Shown one piece after another: positions 1 through 42,522 of a stretch of DNA of 64,000 bases. Both the position numbers and the translations under genes were made by a program. The notes below the pieces were generated by a model. It was not told the DNA's origin. It made no database searches and worked only from the letters and a program-made list of their open reading frames with translations. The stretch is taken from contig NC_053414.1 in the NCBI RefSeq assembly GCF_016859285.1, forward strand, positions 29,374,005 to 29,438,004, in the 5' to 3' direction. The DNA is from Xiphias gladius. Its lineage: Eukaryota > Chordata > Actinopteri > Istiophoriformes > Xiphiidae. Numbering within the stretch: position 1 is the first letter of the stretch; the number at the start of each line of letters is the position of its first letter.

Positions 1-1555
1 TTGATTTTTCTCAAAAGCACAGTAGCCTGCGAAGTGTCCATAATGCAATTTACAGTATGGTGACATAATAAATCATTCCAACTTTTTTTTCTATTATAGC
101 CTGAGATTATTACCTTGGAGAAAAGAATGTGTGTAATCTGAAGAGTATCTGGACCGACATGGCACATTTTTCACATGAAGTCATGTATTTTGCATTCAGG
201 GTAACAATGTAGGTCTGCTTTTTCTTTCCATATAACTCATGAGTAAACAGGCTACATTGTGATTTTGACAAGTATTATGATGATGCACATTTGCAGCTTA
301 AATATAAAGCTATGTAGGTACAACGTGGAATCCGATGTAGCAGCGCTGCGTTGTCGTGACACCTTCTCTTTTTCTCCGAATGGCTATCTTTGAGGAGAAA
401 GGTGCTTCTCCTGTCATTTGAATCAGTGAGAGCTGCAGCAGTGACAGTTGAGGGCGATGGGCATCAGTATTGAGGCAAGGCGCAGCTGAAGTGAGAGGAG
501 GGTGGGGGTGCAATTCTAGAAGATTCTGAAGGAATCTTATGAGTGGACCCCATTTCATTCGTTTATTGTGGGAACCGTTTCTCTGAGCTAGGTGGTTAGC
601 CTTCCCTGTCAAAGCCACAATTTACACACTGTGGTGGGGACTAAAGGTTTTAGGGTGAGTTTTCTGGCCATCAATCTAGTATACACGCTTGCTTATCACC
701 ATCAAAATCTATGGGAATTTGTATATCTTTAGATGTGTTGGTTTGACTCGACGTTGCATGCTAATATTTCAAAGATGTCATTTTCTTTTCATTGAGGTAG
801 CTAAGCTAAATAACCAGTTAGCTAGCCTCCAGCCTGCTGGTTATTTAGACCAACCAATGTCAGTTAAGCTGCTTTGCTGAGCTTACCACATATATTGAAT
901 GTCTACTGTCAAAACTGTATAATTACGCTACAGTTAAAATCATTTCATGCACGCTAACTACATTCATTTCTGGCTTCTGCTGCAGACTAGCTAACCTAAC
1001 GTTAGCTAAAAAGAAACGACAAAATGACTGTAGCTACAATATTGGCTACTAGCTAGCATGAATGCAGGCAAACGTTAGCTTGCTAGCTAAATTACAGCTC
1101 GTTTATGGATCCCGCAGAGATGCAGCGCTAGATGAAAGGTGAAAATCAGTCGGACCTAATGTCAGCTACCGGTGGTCTTTCACCGGCTACCATACGCAAA
1201 TAGTCATAAATCCTTTAGGATTTAATGCATCCTTAAAGAAATCAACGTTGTTATTGATATAATTACTTTTACTAACATGAAATGGCTTGCAAGTTTTAAC
1301 CTCCAGTTTTTCGAGACACTGAATGTTCTTAATCACGTTAAGCTAACTTCAAGCTAACGTCGATGCTAGGCAGTGTAAGCAAGCTCTGTTGTCTGACAGT
1401 CATTATCGGCATCTCTTTGTTTTGGGCTGTGTATGAAGCATTCTGACAACACAATTCATCTCATCAGTACGATATGAAATGTTATCCTACTCTAAAATGT
1501 GTTCATTACAGAGCCAATGACTGGAATAGACTGATTCCCACTCCTCTCTTCAAAG
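1..1555. other. Upstream region of smarce1; no gene recognised
   Basis: No coding sequence is supported here. The stretch at about 780-1090 and again near 1335-1375 is crowded with AGCTAAC, GTTAGCT and GCTAGC words, a texture common in teleost intergenic DNA. A probable splice acceptor (cattacag) ends at 1510. The segment 1511-1562 would then be the 5' untranslated part of the first coding exon of smarce1, so a non-coding first exon and the promoter should lie further left. I could not fix its position. The minus-strand open frame at 310-618 has no recognisable domain and is treated as chance. Confidence 0.5.
806..848. repeat. 12-bp perfect inverted repeat
   Basis: CTAAATAACCAG at 806-817 is exactly reverse-complemented by CTGGTTATTTAG at 837-848, with a 19-nt spacer. 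It sits inside the AGCTAAC-rich upstream region of smarce1. It could be one end of a small palindromic element or a chance palindrome. No function is inferred. Confidence 0.6.
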
Positions 1556-8565
<7,010 letters not shown>

Positions 8566-9610
8566 GTTGAACGCCTGACTGTCTGTAAACTGTAAGGCTG
8601 TTATAATGTCTGTTGGCCTGTGATCCTCCGATAATATATATTGCACAGTATCATCTCAGTTTATCAAAGTATACAGTATGAAAAGTGTTCCGATGGGCTC
8701 GATGTTTAACAAGCCTGAGGCAAAGATGATGTTTTAGTTGAGTTTTACAACACCAAGGCTCACAAACATGCGCTGAATAGAAATGAATGAAAAATGTAAA
8801 GCACTTGAAGCCAACGTAACAATGGTCCTGTCTAAAGTAAATGGCTGCTGACTGCGCCACAAAGGTCTATGAGAAAGCACTATATTTCCTCCACAGGCCG
8901 CATTGCCATTTGGAATAACCCAGACAAGCCCTCTTCAGCACATATTGATACATATCTCTAGCACTATGTCTGGCAGATCCTAGATTGTCGCAAAATAAGA
9001 CTGTCTGTATGAAAAAAAGCTGTCACATGAAACAAACATTGTTCAGTGTTATATTTAACGTTGTCTTTTGTATTGTAGTGTCATTGTTGCTTTTATTGTT
9101 ATTTTTGCATGTTGCAATTTTTTAAAATAAGTTGGCATACTTGTGAAGAGTGGAGCTGAGTGACCATCTCCTTGGCAGGAGAATACTTGTTTACTCTCTG
9201 TATCAGTATTACAGTGACAGTATTGTCTCAGGAGTTTGTAGTCATTAGTAATAGTTATTTTTGTTATTTATTATCAGCATTTTTATCATACTTGTGTATT
9301 GGTTGTCCTGGGCCCAGCCCAGTCCATCCATAAGTATATCACTTGATCATCAGTGCTGTACAATGCTCAACTATCGGTGTTCTCAAGTTTGCTTGCTGTC
9401 AATCAAATCAAAAGCAGTACGCTTAGAACAAATCTGTGTTATGGTCAATATTGCAATTTTCAACAGAAATCTTTTAAATGTACCGTAATTGTGTACACAG
9501 TGTAACGAGGTTTGCTTAAACATGGATTTTCATGTTGTCGTAAAACAGCTTGAAGAGCAGTCATAAACATATGCAGTCTTAAAATGAATTTCCTTTTGCA
9601 TATTTATACC

Positions 9611-9616
9611 AATAAA
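9611..9616 (+). terminator. Probable proximal polyadenylation signal of smarce1
   Basis: AATAAA about 1.05 kb after the smarce1 stop codon at 8563-8565, followed by T-rich sequence. The stretch 8566-9616 has no credible reading frame and would be the 3' untranslated region. Confidence 0.55.
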
Positions 9617-10754
9617 CTTTTCTACCCTAAACAAGTTCTCTCAATTAATTTTTTAAAAATGTTTAATACAAGGTGACTATTTTACAATAATTACATACAA
9701 ATGTACATCTACAGTACAAACATGCGGTATAGAAGTGCTATTAAAAGTACACGGTAAAACTGTATTCTTTGATAATACATTACAGTAAGCACTCATGGTG
9801 CATAAATGATCTAAAACAGGTATGCTGTATCACAGTATGCCAAGGCTTGTATCACACATTCATTGGTGCATACAGTGCACTTGCATATAGCATATTTGTC
9901 CTTTGCACAGTACAGGTAAGGGAAGTGGGTAAGACGAGAGGGTAATGGCTCTGATTTCCTGTTTTGCAGAACTAGCAATCCTCCTGAGGGTTCAGTAATG
10001 CAAAGTTCAGCATTACTGTCTAAAGGAATAACTTACACCTTTTGGGAAATAAACGATACTTGGTTTCAGGCTCTTTTAAGGTGTAATTCTCAGTTCTGAT
10101 AGTAATTCTAAGTGTAAAAGACGCACCCTGCATTGCAGCTTGCCATTTTTGTGCTGAGTGGTTATCACTGCTTCAAGTGAAAGCTAGAAACCACAACCAC
10201 AGCGATACAGGTGTGCAGAAGCATGTGCAGATCTTGTGCATTTGTAGGCTAAAGGGTAGTTCTGCAAGTCCTCATGTGCTGTCCAATTCAACAAGACTCT
10301 GTCTCCCTTATATATTTAAAATTACATAGTAATAGAAAAGCAAATGCTGTTGGAAACACAACTGAATAAATTGAAGTATAAACTGAGTTATTTTTAGGAA
10401 AATCCGTCAGATCTCTATCTACTGACAGTAAAGTGTGGCTTTGAACAGTCCTAGTGTCCCTAACAGAAAGTGTGGTTTTCAAGAAACAACTCATCTGCAT
10501 AGATGCAATACTTACCTCATACCTCAGCCTCTGTTCCTTCTCAGGTTCCTTTCATTGAAGCATGAGTTGTGGCTAACCATGGTAAATAACTGGAAACTGA
10601 TGAAACCCATCTAACTTCACAAATAACACAAAAGAAGGTCTCTATTAATTTGACATGAGTTGTGTATGTGTTTCCTCGCCTTTTGTATTTATTTTACCGA
10701 AGTGTTGTGGTACATTAGACATTTTTGTAATGTTTTTATCCTTTCAAAACAGAT

Positions 10755-10760
10755 AATAAA
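10755..10760 (+). terminator. Possible distal polyadenylation signal of smarce1
   Basis: A second AATAAA about 2.2 kb after the smarce1 stop and 470 nt before the ccr7 start codon, preceded by T-rich and GT-rich sequence. It could terminate a long smarce1 isoform. No gene is seen between 9617 and 11229. Confidence 0.4.
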
Positions 10761-10973
10761 CGGAATTGAGACTACAGAGAGTGGTTCTAGTTTCATCTTT
10801 TGAGTCACAGCGGTCTGTCTCCATGTGTTCTCTAGTGTCGAAGTGCCATGGTAGTTATATATAATTACATCTAATGATAGACACCATTACACTTTGAAGT
10901 GATCTAGTCTATATATTTTAATTAACAATACATTGCAGTACCAATAATTAAAAAAAAGTAATATCTTTTATTA

Positions 10974-10978
<5 letters not shown>

Positions 10979-11018
<40 letters not shown>

Positions 11019-11019
11019 A
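10979..11019. repeat. (TA)n microsatellite
   Basis: An interrupted TA dinucleotide tract between smarce1 and ccr7, about 210 nt upstream of the first ccr7 coding exon. It is self-complementary and may extrude, but no role can be read from sequence. Confidence 0.9.
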
Positions 11020-11229
11020 TAATTTATAATTTCTCATAATATTTTTTTGTTCATTTTTCAGGGTGTTCCTGTGGTTTTTTGAGTTATGATACTTGAAGGC
11101 TCAGGAGAAAAAAATTTGAGAACTGCAGGGTTTTTTTTTTCATTTCAGCAAAGGGAAACCACCATCCAACACAGACAATCAGCTAATCTGTGTAGTGGCT
11201 TTACCTACAGCGTACTAATTTCAGTCAAC

Positions 11230-13697
11230 ATGCATTCTGGCAGTGGTGAGTACCTCATCAGAGTTTAACCAAAGTAATTGAAATGATGGATTATGTGTTT
11301 GGTGAATGAATGCTTGTACAACAGCCATCAAAATTATGTTTAAAAGAGATAAGCTCAAGTAATAATTAAAAATTAATTATAGCCATGTTATAGCAAATTT
11401 GGAAAAAGTAACTTAAGCTGTGTGAATTTTTCTGCTATCAAATTAATCAGGGACAGTTATTATGTGATTACACTGTTTAATCAATTATGTGTAACACAGA
11501 CATCCATGTGTAAAATTAGTGAAAAATCAATCAAAAGTTATGTCAATGCCGATATTGTTCAATCCACTGTAATAGGGAGTACAATCTGGCAACATAGACA
11601 TGTTTTGTGAGGCTGACCTCATGTATGTGTAAATCGGAACTGTATGTCTGTAGTCATTTTTACATTATTGCTGCATTTTGCTTAATTTCTGTTTCATTTA
11701 ACCTGCCAAATAGTGACAATTTTCCTGTAAGAACAGACAAACAGGAGTCAATTTATCTGACTAATGGTGCAGTCTTTACTGAAATGTAGTACTTCACATT
11801 TAACATAAAAGCGTCAATGACTGGATACCTTATGACTTATGAATACTACTCAGAGCTTTTATAAAAATACAGAACTACGTGTAAGAAAACCACATGGCTG
11901 CACAGGAAGTCTTTTACTTCTAAAAGTATGCTATACAATATCCCCAGTAATCTGAAAACACATTCAAAACAGAAACACAACCATTATATGCTGGCAATTA
12001 AAAGGGGAACTCCGTGAAAAAGGTCAATTCACTAGTAATAGGGAATATGACTCAATCTTTGAAAACAATTGTATGTTGTCTTCTGTAGCTCTGGAGAAAC
12101 TTTGTGAAGTCCAAGAAAATTTCTCAAATAATGTCACTAAATTATGTCAGTTTCGGGCTTGGAAATTACCCATTTATAACAGAAAGTCTGGGTTACAAAC
12201 TCGGCTTATGAAAGATGTAGAATGTACCATGCAGGTAGGGTCTAATGTAAAGCAGCTGCTGGTTGCTTTATGCGAAGTGTAGGATCAAACCTTTTTTTTT
12301 CGTGTTTGAACCATACTAAGGACTAAAGGTCAAGATATCTTGACCTTTTGCTACTTCAGTTTTGACTGGCAATCATACTATTACAGTATTTGGTCATCTA
12401 AGAATTCAATCAATGTTTCAGGTCTCCAAAAACTTCTGCCAGCTGTGCTGATATGGGTAATGGATTTTAAGGTAAGAAAAGCAGACAAGTACCGTGGCTT
12501 CCGTTATAGTTGTAAATACCAAAGAAAACATGATGTTTGTAGCAATTCATATCCACATAGCTTAATTTAGCTTTTAATTTTTCAGATTACTTGCTGTCAT
12601 GTGATCCCTTAATCTGTCTTTGAATACAGTCTTGCTTGTCTCAGCATGAAGAAAATCCAACCACTGCGAACTACTCGGAATATAACTATTCCAATGTGGA
12701 TTACGATGACTTTCCCGCGCTGTGTGTGAAAGAATCCAACCGCCATTTCCGCCTCTGGTTTATGTCTACCTTCTACTCCTCCATCTGCTTCCTGGGGCTG
12801 GCAGGGAACCTACTTGTCATCCTCACCTTCTTCTACTTCAAGCGTCTCAAGACCATGACAGATGTGTACCTGCTCAACCTCTCCTTTGCAGACCTAGTCT
12901 TTGCTTTATCGCTTCCCTTTTGGGCAGCCAACTCTATGGCGGAATGGGTGCTGGGCCTGGTGGTGTGCAAAGCTATGCACACTATTTACAAGGTCAGCTT
13001 CTACAGCAGCATGCTCCTTCTCTGTTTCATCAGTGTGGACCGTTACTTCGTCATCTCCAAAGCAGTCTCCGCTCACCGCCACCGCTCCCAAGCAGTGTTT
13101 CTCAGCAAGGTGTCATCAGCTGTCATTTGGGTTACAGCAATGATCTTCTCCATACCAGAAATGACATACACCACTATCAATAACAACACCTGCACCCCTT
13201 ACTCCAGCACCTCCGACAAGCTCCGTGTCGGCATCCAAGCAAGCCAGATTGTTTTGGCTTTTGCCCTTCCACTCTTTGTCATGACCTTCTGTTACAGCAG
13301 CATTGTCCAGACCCTTTGCCAGGCTCGTAACTTTGAACGGAACAAGGCCATAAAGGTAATTCTCGCTGTGGTAGCTGTCTTCCTGGTATGCCAGGTCCCT
13401 TATAACCTGGTCCTATTTTGGACCACAGTTGTCACAGCAAAAGGGGGAACCGAGGACTGCGGCTATGAGAACCGTCTCCTCTATGCCACTGATGTCACCC
13501 AGTGTGTGGCCTTCCTCAGGTGCTGCCTAAACCCCTTCGTCTATGCCTTTATTGGTGTGAAGTTTCGTCATGACCTCCTGAAGCTGCTAAAGGACTTTGG
13601 ATGCATAAGCCAGGAGAGGTTCTTCAGGTACACCTGCGCCAGGAGGAGGAGCTCAGCGGCCAATGACACTGAGACAACCACCACATTCTCTCCCTAA
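11230..13697 (+). CDS. ccr7: ccr7, CC chemokine receptor 7 (class A GPCR)
   Basis: Plasma-membrane receptor; in mammals it binds CCL19/CCL21 and guides lymphocytes and dendritic cells to lymphoid tissue. Coding exons: 11230-11245, 12422-12471, 12630-13697 (377 aa; human 378 by memory). Exon 1 gives MHSGS plus one base. Exon 2 gives the hydrophobic signal peptide (LQKLLPAVLIWVMDFK). Exon 3 starts SCLSQHEE, matching the human CLCQDE region, so the split signal-peptide structure is conserved. Seen in exon 3: two N-terminal NYS sequons, TM1 with GNLLVILTF, YLLNLSFADL in TM2, DRYFVI at the end of TM3, QARNFERNKAIKVI before TM6, NPFVYAFIGVKFR in TM7, and the tail ending ETTTTFSP exactly as in human CCR7. 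The TTG at 12636 is not the start; the ATG at 11230 is. Between smarce1 and tns4, as in mammals. Confidence 0.95.
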
Positions 13698-14150
13698 AGC
13701 TGTTTCAGAATGGCTATTCACACCTGCAGACCACACAGTGGAGTGCATAACATTAGGATCAAAGTCTCAAATCAACAATATTTTTCATGTACATAGCAGA
13801 TGGTATCATATAAAAGACAAGTACATATGGTCTTTGCTGTTGTTTTGTTGGTGTCTCTGTGTTCATTCTTGTCAGTTAAGATCAAAGAAGGCCTTGCTTA
13901 TTCTTTTGTATTGGCTACAGTGTGTAGTATTTCCACAAATCCACAGTGTCAATGAAAAAAAGAAAAACCTACAGTGCTTTTACTCCACCATTTGAACAGC
14001 ACCAAATCATGTACATTAAACTTACCAAGCAAAACAAAGTTCTGTCATGCTTTTAATATTATAAAATTATATATTGTTTTATATTTTTTTATTATAGGAT
14101 TTTATTTCAACTCTTTCCCGTATTGTATGCTATGTGCAAGATTTAAGATA

Positions 14151-14156
14151 ATTAAA
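14151..14156 (+). terminator. Possible polyadenylation signal of ccr7
   Basis: ATTAAA variant signal 454 nt after the ccr7 stop codon, within an AT-rich stretch. This is weak evidence; other AT-rich words lie nearby. Confidence 0.3.
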
Positions 14157-17100
14157 TAAGACTAAATTCACTGAAACAGATCTCAGATGTACTGATTACA
14201 TCAGCATCAAAATGCTGCATTAACAGAATGAATGCAGAATTAAAAATAGCAGTAAAAAGCTTAGCAATTAGAGGTATGATCAAGTCATAACTTTGAGACT
14301 TTGATCACTTATACTTTCCTAAATAGCGGGATTTGAAGAACTCCTACTGGCCATATGCTTTGACTTCTATCTAGGAAGACGATTTTCCTTATATAAGAAA
14401 AATAGATCTTAAGGTGTTATGAAACCTGGCAACAAAACCCCCATTGGGCAACTGTTACAAAACCTGTCAACAAGGAAAGCATAAACATGATCAACTGGAG
14501 TGATGGTCAAATTGCATAACAACCACGAGACATTACTCAAAGGACTTGAGGGATTAATGAATCAGAAGTCACTAATGTAAGGTGCAGCCAAACCGTGTAA
14601 CGCTTATGGTTACAGTTACTCTTCTCATTAATGTGATGACAAGAATTTTAGATCAAATTGTAAATTTGGCTGAAAGCCAGTGTTGTGAAGTGAAGTTCAG
14701 AGGAACTGTATAATCACTTTAGAGCTTAAGTTGGAAATCTCACAGTAGAATGTTGCAGAAGTTGTATTTGAGTTAGTCTCTTGATTTAAAGCGGCTTTAG
14801 GCAGTGTGTCATCCTCTGCAGCAGTGAGGTGAAGTGCTGTTGTGGCTGTGGTAGTTCTGCTGAAAACTGCCATGATCTATTATTGTAGTTAAAAATACAA
14901 TACAGACACTGGCAAGACTTAAATTAGAGTTCATCGCATTGCAATAATTGAGACGAGGAAAAAATAAGTCTTAGAACTTTGGTCAGCTGAAGGAGGATAT
15001 GATTTTTAAATACGTCTTAATTTGAAGTAACAACTACTGCCTAAATGTTTGTAAAAGTTCAGCCGTTGATTAAAAATATCCCTCTGTTCATAGAAGTAAC
15101 CTTTAATAGCTGGGAGAGCTAAGGGGTGGTAAATAATTTCTATAGTATTTGCCAGCGTTGTCGAGATTTCATTCAGAGGCTGATATAAGCACTATACTAA
15201 TGTAAACATTTAGTATCATTAGCATGACAATAATAAAAGACACAGCGGGCGATAATGTGCCCAACAGAAATTATGTGGAGGGAAACATATCTCAGTACAG
15301 GAGTTGACCCTCGATGAGTCATGTGAGCACAAGGACACACCTAGTCATTAAAGGTTACCATGACCACTTGATTTGATACATAGGAAAAACCAAACAGGCA
15401 CTTCACAAGTAATTCAATTGCAGAATCAAAATTGCCAACTATGTCAATTTGACAGTAGGACAAACATATCTGTGAATATTATCAGAACAAGCTAAGGAGC
15501 TAAGTGGTACAACAGACGCTCTGACTGTATTCATGGAGATAAAAGATCACCAAATTTCCTCAGTCCTCGACGACGAGTGTGAAAATAGACTGAGGTGTGT
15601 CATTTTACAAGCAGTGAGTGATTTAAAAAGAAAAACAGGTTTATGGTTGCTCAAAGTTAGTGCACCTTGGGACTGCTTAATTATCTAATTAAGAAATATC
15701 TTTGTATATGTGTAATAATCTTTGAGAGTGGAAAATGTACAGTAGAGTCGAATACTCTCCAATTCCACTCTTCTTTCTACAGTCTTTTACACACAACCAT
15801 CTCATCGTTAATCTGAGGAGATCACTGGACTTTGAGGTTCAGGAGAGCAGAAACACCCAGAGCAGACTGACCTGCATTATTAAAACAACTACAAAATCAA
15901 CTGTGATTTTTAGAGGAAAGCGATCGGGACTAGCTCAATTCAGTGAAAACAGAGGAAAATGTTGCTATTTAGACTAAATCTTAAACACACATTTGCTTGA
16001 CCTAAGCTTAGAGGAAAAAAAATTATTAAACCTCAGGGAAGCCTACATCAAAAATGTGGCCACAGTTATGAGTAGGGGAGTAAAATGAATGAAATGTTCA
16101 GCTGCATCAATAACCTCACATACAATACTGGCTTTGTAAAACTATACCTGCAGTGAAATCAGATAAAAAGCTACTATGAGTCTCTGAATGATAGCAGATG
16201 ATAATGCAACACACAATGGATTAATGCAGTCAAGCTCCTGTTTGTTTCAACAATTCCTACCGTACTGTATTAACTGCAAAAACCCTCCACGGCTACATGC
16301 ACCCGGGAGGTTATTAATATATCAAACTAATGTTCAAATTCTTATGAGCAAGTGTCTATGCTAGCAAGCACAACATTACAAATTATGTTGTGGAAGAACT
16401 TTGCATGAACATGTACTGGTGCACTTACTGTAAAACAGTTTAAGTCATAGCTTTGTGTACTCATCTGATTTCATTCTTGAAACAAAAAACAACACACCCC
16501 TCCAGCCATAAACTTTACACTGTTCAGATGACATCATCAGAGGAATTAGTGATCCTTGGTGCTGATAGGCTGACTGGGAAAAGGGTTGGGATTTCATTAA
16601 TAAAAGCATGTAACGTATGCAATGTCAAAGTAAAACAGTGAAAAGTCTGAGAGCAAGGCAGCAGTAGAATCCTGACCAGAAGAAAATAAGGTAAGTGACC
16701 ATTCTTTACCTTAAGTAAGATATGTGATAGAATGTACAAGATATCAGTTGCAGTAAAAAAATATGCATTCTTTTAATAAATATATCAACAGTACTTCATT
16801 TTTATTGGATTTTTCCCAGTTCATTATTAATGTAGTCTTAAAACTATTTTATTACTATCATTTCACCAGATTGTAGCACAGACATAAATAGGTTAAAGCA
16901 AGTTATGATGTTCCACATGTATGCTCTCATTAATTAAGACCAAAAGCAATAACTCAACAGTTGCATTACAGCTCATAATGCACTTCTGTTTCATGGCACT
17001 TTATTTTATTGACCAAGGTGAAGCTTTGTGAAACTTATCTTGCAATTCTCAAAAGTGAAAACCTGAATAATCTGAATTTTCCATAGAACACATGCAGATT

Positions 17101-17873
17101 TTTGTTATCTTGCAACTTTCCAAAAATACTTTGTTCAGAAAAAAAGTTTTGGTTGTTGTAGGAAAACACTAGTGTAGTTATGGTAACAATCAGTCACCTG
17201 GGTGATTCACTGAGCACCACGCCTCATCTGAAACACAGAGAGGGAGACACAGCATGTGCTTGATCATCCCCCGTATCCTCCCCCACAGCTATTGATGATG
17301 ATATAAGCACTGAAGTAAGCCCTTTACTCTGCCTGTGTTCTTTTTCACCAAGTGGTTTAATGCAGGATTGAGACACATGTGGGCTACATGTTCTCACTTC
17401 TGCAGTCTGGGACACGTACTGATTATTTTCTTTATTGATTACAACAACTTTTGAGTTTTTTTATTGTTTCAGTCTGGTCAATATCAGTACACTGGAATCA
17501 AGGTTACACAAGAGGTCTTACCATATAAGACAACACTGTACAGTTGCAATGAAAAAAACCTTCTGAAGAACATTTCTTATTAAAGTCTGACCGCTGCTGC
17601 AGTGCAAATGTTGGCAAGTTGTTGCTTTAATCACCAAAAATCAATGAAACAATGAAAAACTTGAGGTGGGTGTTTATGTATATCTCATATCAGTGGCCAA
17701 AATGCACTTCATTTTCTTAGAACATAAGTATCTGGGGAAAGAAAGCTTACGATGGGTCTGTTTTGCAAAAAGGACAAACATGAGGCTGTTATTCCAGTGA
17801 AGACAGTGTAACTGATCTCCCACCATTATATTCCTGTCTTTGGTGGTCCCAGAAGACCGTGAGCTCTCCTACC
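14157..17873. other. Intergenic DNA between ccr7 and tns4
   Basis: AT-rich DNA with no reading frame that looks like a protein. The promoter and any non-coding first exon of tns4 should lie here, because an acceptor-like site (ggtcccag) ends at 17852 just before the first tns4 coding exon. I could not identify either. Confidence 0.5.
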
Positions 17874-25221
<7,348 letters not shown>

Positions 25222-28041
25222 ATGCACAAGGAATGAGACAACTTCAACAACAACAACACACTCTCCGCCCCTACTTACGCTGTCTATACTGTACTTTTCT
25301 TAGGTAGCATGTTCATGTGGTGGCCAGTGTGAGTGTTACCCCTGCTGTTGTTAAACTGTACAAGTTATCTGCCGCACATGATTACAGTACCTGCAAAATC
25401 TAAATTAGAAGTGCTTAGGACTACCCAGATTTGTAATGTGGTCAGATGATTCAAGTCATATTGAAAAGGCAGGCGTAACTGAGGCATATACTGTATGTAG
25501 ATACACAGGAAAGCTGTCAAGCAAGAAGAGACGGGGGACCGACAACATACACTATGATTGTAATTGTAATTAATCTCTTGCTGAATATATGAAGTTGCCC
25601 AGAAAAATTATTTCAGGATAAAATGTTGTTTTATAAAATGTTAATAACCAACACCTTGTATATAGGTTAAGACATGCTACAGCACTTTATTTGTCTTAAT
25701 AAGGAATGATTCCCATGTAAATTGAGGTGTAAATCTGCTCCAGCTGATGCTATAAAATATAGTGATGAGAGAATCTGAAGGTTTGAAGGCAATTGAAATA
25801 CTGTTAGGTCCTTTCATTTCAAAGTCGAATACCCAAGTTGTATAGTTCAGAATATTATTTATATTGCACTGTAAACGATTCGTGTATTGATGGACTTGTA
25901 TTTTTTTCTTCAAATTGTTATGATTAAAAATTAACACATTGAACTGCTGAAGTTGTGTATGTGTGGGCTTTCAAATGCTTATGTCTAAACAAAGGGATAC
26001 GTGTGTGAAGGTGTGACAAAGAGTGAATCGTCTTTACTAACATTTGACAGAAAACACAACAGTCTGCACATATTTCTTTTTTATTTTAAATTATACATTG
26101 TAAGATAAAAGCATAGTGCTTCATTTTGAAGTTACAGAGCTCCCAAAATGAAGAGTGTGCTTCATGAAGCAAAGCAAAATCAATCACAGAACTGCATAGA
26201 TAATACCTTTAAATATTCTCAACATATTCTGAGGCACCCAAATGCAATGCACAATGGTCCATTTCTAATGTTTTATATCTTTGGTGCCAACTCAAACTCA
26301 ACTTAGCATAAAAACTCTTAATCTAAGGTGTAACAGATAGCATGTGTTACACAACCCGAGTTTAGGACTGAAGATACACTGCAGTGTTAACTATTTACAA
26401 ATACTGCCCTCCTCTGGTTGAGACAAGTAATCTATATTCTCTGAGACATGGGGAGTGTTAAGAGCCTCACTGCTGCTATGATCACAGTGAGCTGTTTTTT
26501 AGGGATAATGCATCATAAAATATAGCTATATTATTAGTTTGAGTTGCAAGATATTTTTTTGTCCACACAGAGAATGAACTGCAATGACAAAGACCCTCAA
26601 AGTACACACATCCTGGATATCTCTCAGTGCTGATGTTCTTCTAAGTGCTGTAAGTGTCTGCAGTGCAAGCATTTAGGGACTGTACAAAAAATTATTTAGG
26701 TGGGGACTGGTGCAATGCATTTAGCCATTAATAACAAAAAGTGCACAAAGAATTTAAGATCGTGTTCTCCAGTTTAAACTACCAGCTTAGTCGTAGAGGT
26801 AGTATTTCTACTACTGTAATATTCCTACTACTATTAATCTCAGCAGCATGCTTGCAATATTTTATACTCCATACAGTTCACACTGCTGACAGGTGAGTGC
26901 TGTATTTATATGTCAGGGTAGTGGGGATGGGAGGTGAACGTGAAATTGCCTGGTAGTTTTGGGGCAGAGGAAAATAACTTCTGTTGTAATGAACATTGTA
27001 AAATTGAGTGAGGATCAATAGTGCAATAAAGTGACTGTGCGTGTTTTTCACTAACTCAAAAAAGTGGATTTACTGTAAAGTCGCTCTGTAATGGAATATA
27101 GCCTTCAAATTCTTCAATAGTGTAGTGGAATTATTAATTGCCACTTACAGCAAACCTAACAAAGTTATTTACCAAATTTTCAGTATTCTACTGACTATTT
27201 CACCAAATATTCTAAAAACTCTTTATTTTTGCTTCCATTGTCACTTTATATGGCACATTTACATTTTTGTACATGCTATTTTACTGTAGTTCTGCCTTCT
27301 GTTAAGATACAAAATAAAGTGGAAGTGGGAGTTGTGATAGTATTGTGAAAAATGAGATAACATTAAAATACCTAGGACACCCCCCAATTCTCCCCCTTTG
27401 CTGAGCCCTCCTCCCAATAATTCCTGCACAGTCCCTTACAGGCCCTTACAGAAAATTAAAAAAATCTACCCTTTGATAGTTCACGGCAGCTCATAGTGAT
27501 CTGTGACTCTACACCTCCATTTATCTCCATCTATCTGTGCACTCAGTTTCCTGTAACAAGTGTTAATTGGAATTAAATGCTGTAGTTAAGCAAAGTCATA
27601 TGGTCGATACAATCTCTTTTGTCCAGTGACCTCATACTGAAATAATAAGTGTTGAGAGACACTTTTTCTTCATCTAGAAAGATGACGGAGAAATTAGTTT
27701 GCATATTAAATTGTTATCCTCGATTATGTAATGAATGTACATTTGATATATTTGAAGTGGCTTTCTGACACTATAAAAATGGCCCCATTAGATCAGCACG
27801 AAAGCCTGATGGGTGATGCTTCTCCTGCCAAAGTCACAATTTGATGAGAGAAATCTCAGTTTCAGTCATCAGCCGCGATGCAAAGTTCAGTGAATGTTAC
27901 AGTTTTAAATTCATATTAAGCATGATGGATGGCAATATCCCAGATGACAGTGACACAGATGCTATTTCTGTAACTTCAGCATCACCTGTACTACCACAAA
28001 CAGCTGCAAACCAGTAGTCACTCTGACATCTGCTGACAGAG
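25222..28041. other. Convergent intergenic region, tns4 3' end to krt222 3' end
   Basis: Holds the 3' untranslated regions of tns4 (plus strand) and krt222 (minus strand), which converge. An ATTAAA at 25923-25928 about 700 nt after the tns4 stop is a possible polyadenylation signal. The sequence is AT-rich and no other gene is visible. Confidence 0.5.

Positions 28042-42522
<14,481 letters not shown>

Noticed and set aside
310-618. Minus-strand 102-codon open frame
   Set aside because: No recognisable domain, no splice context, no homologue I can recall; in upstream DNA of smarce1.
12722-13183. 153-codon second frame inside ccr7 exon 3
   Set aside because: Shadow of the receptor frame; no conserved features of its own.
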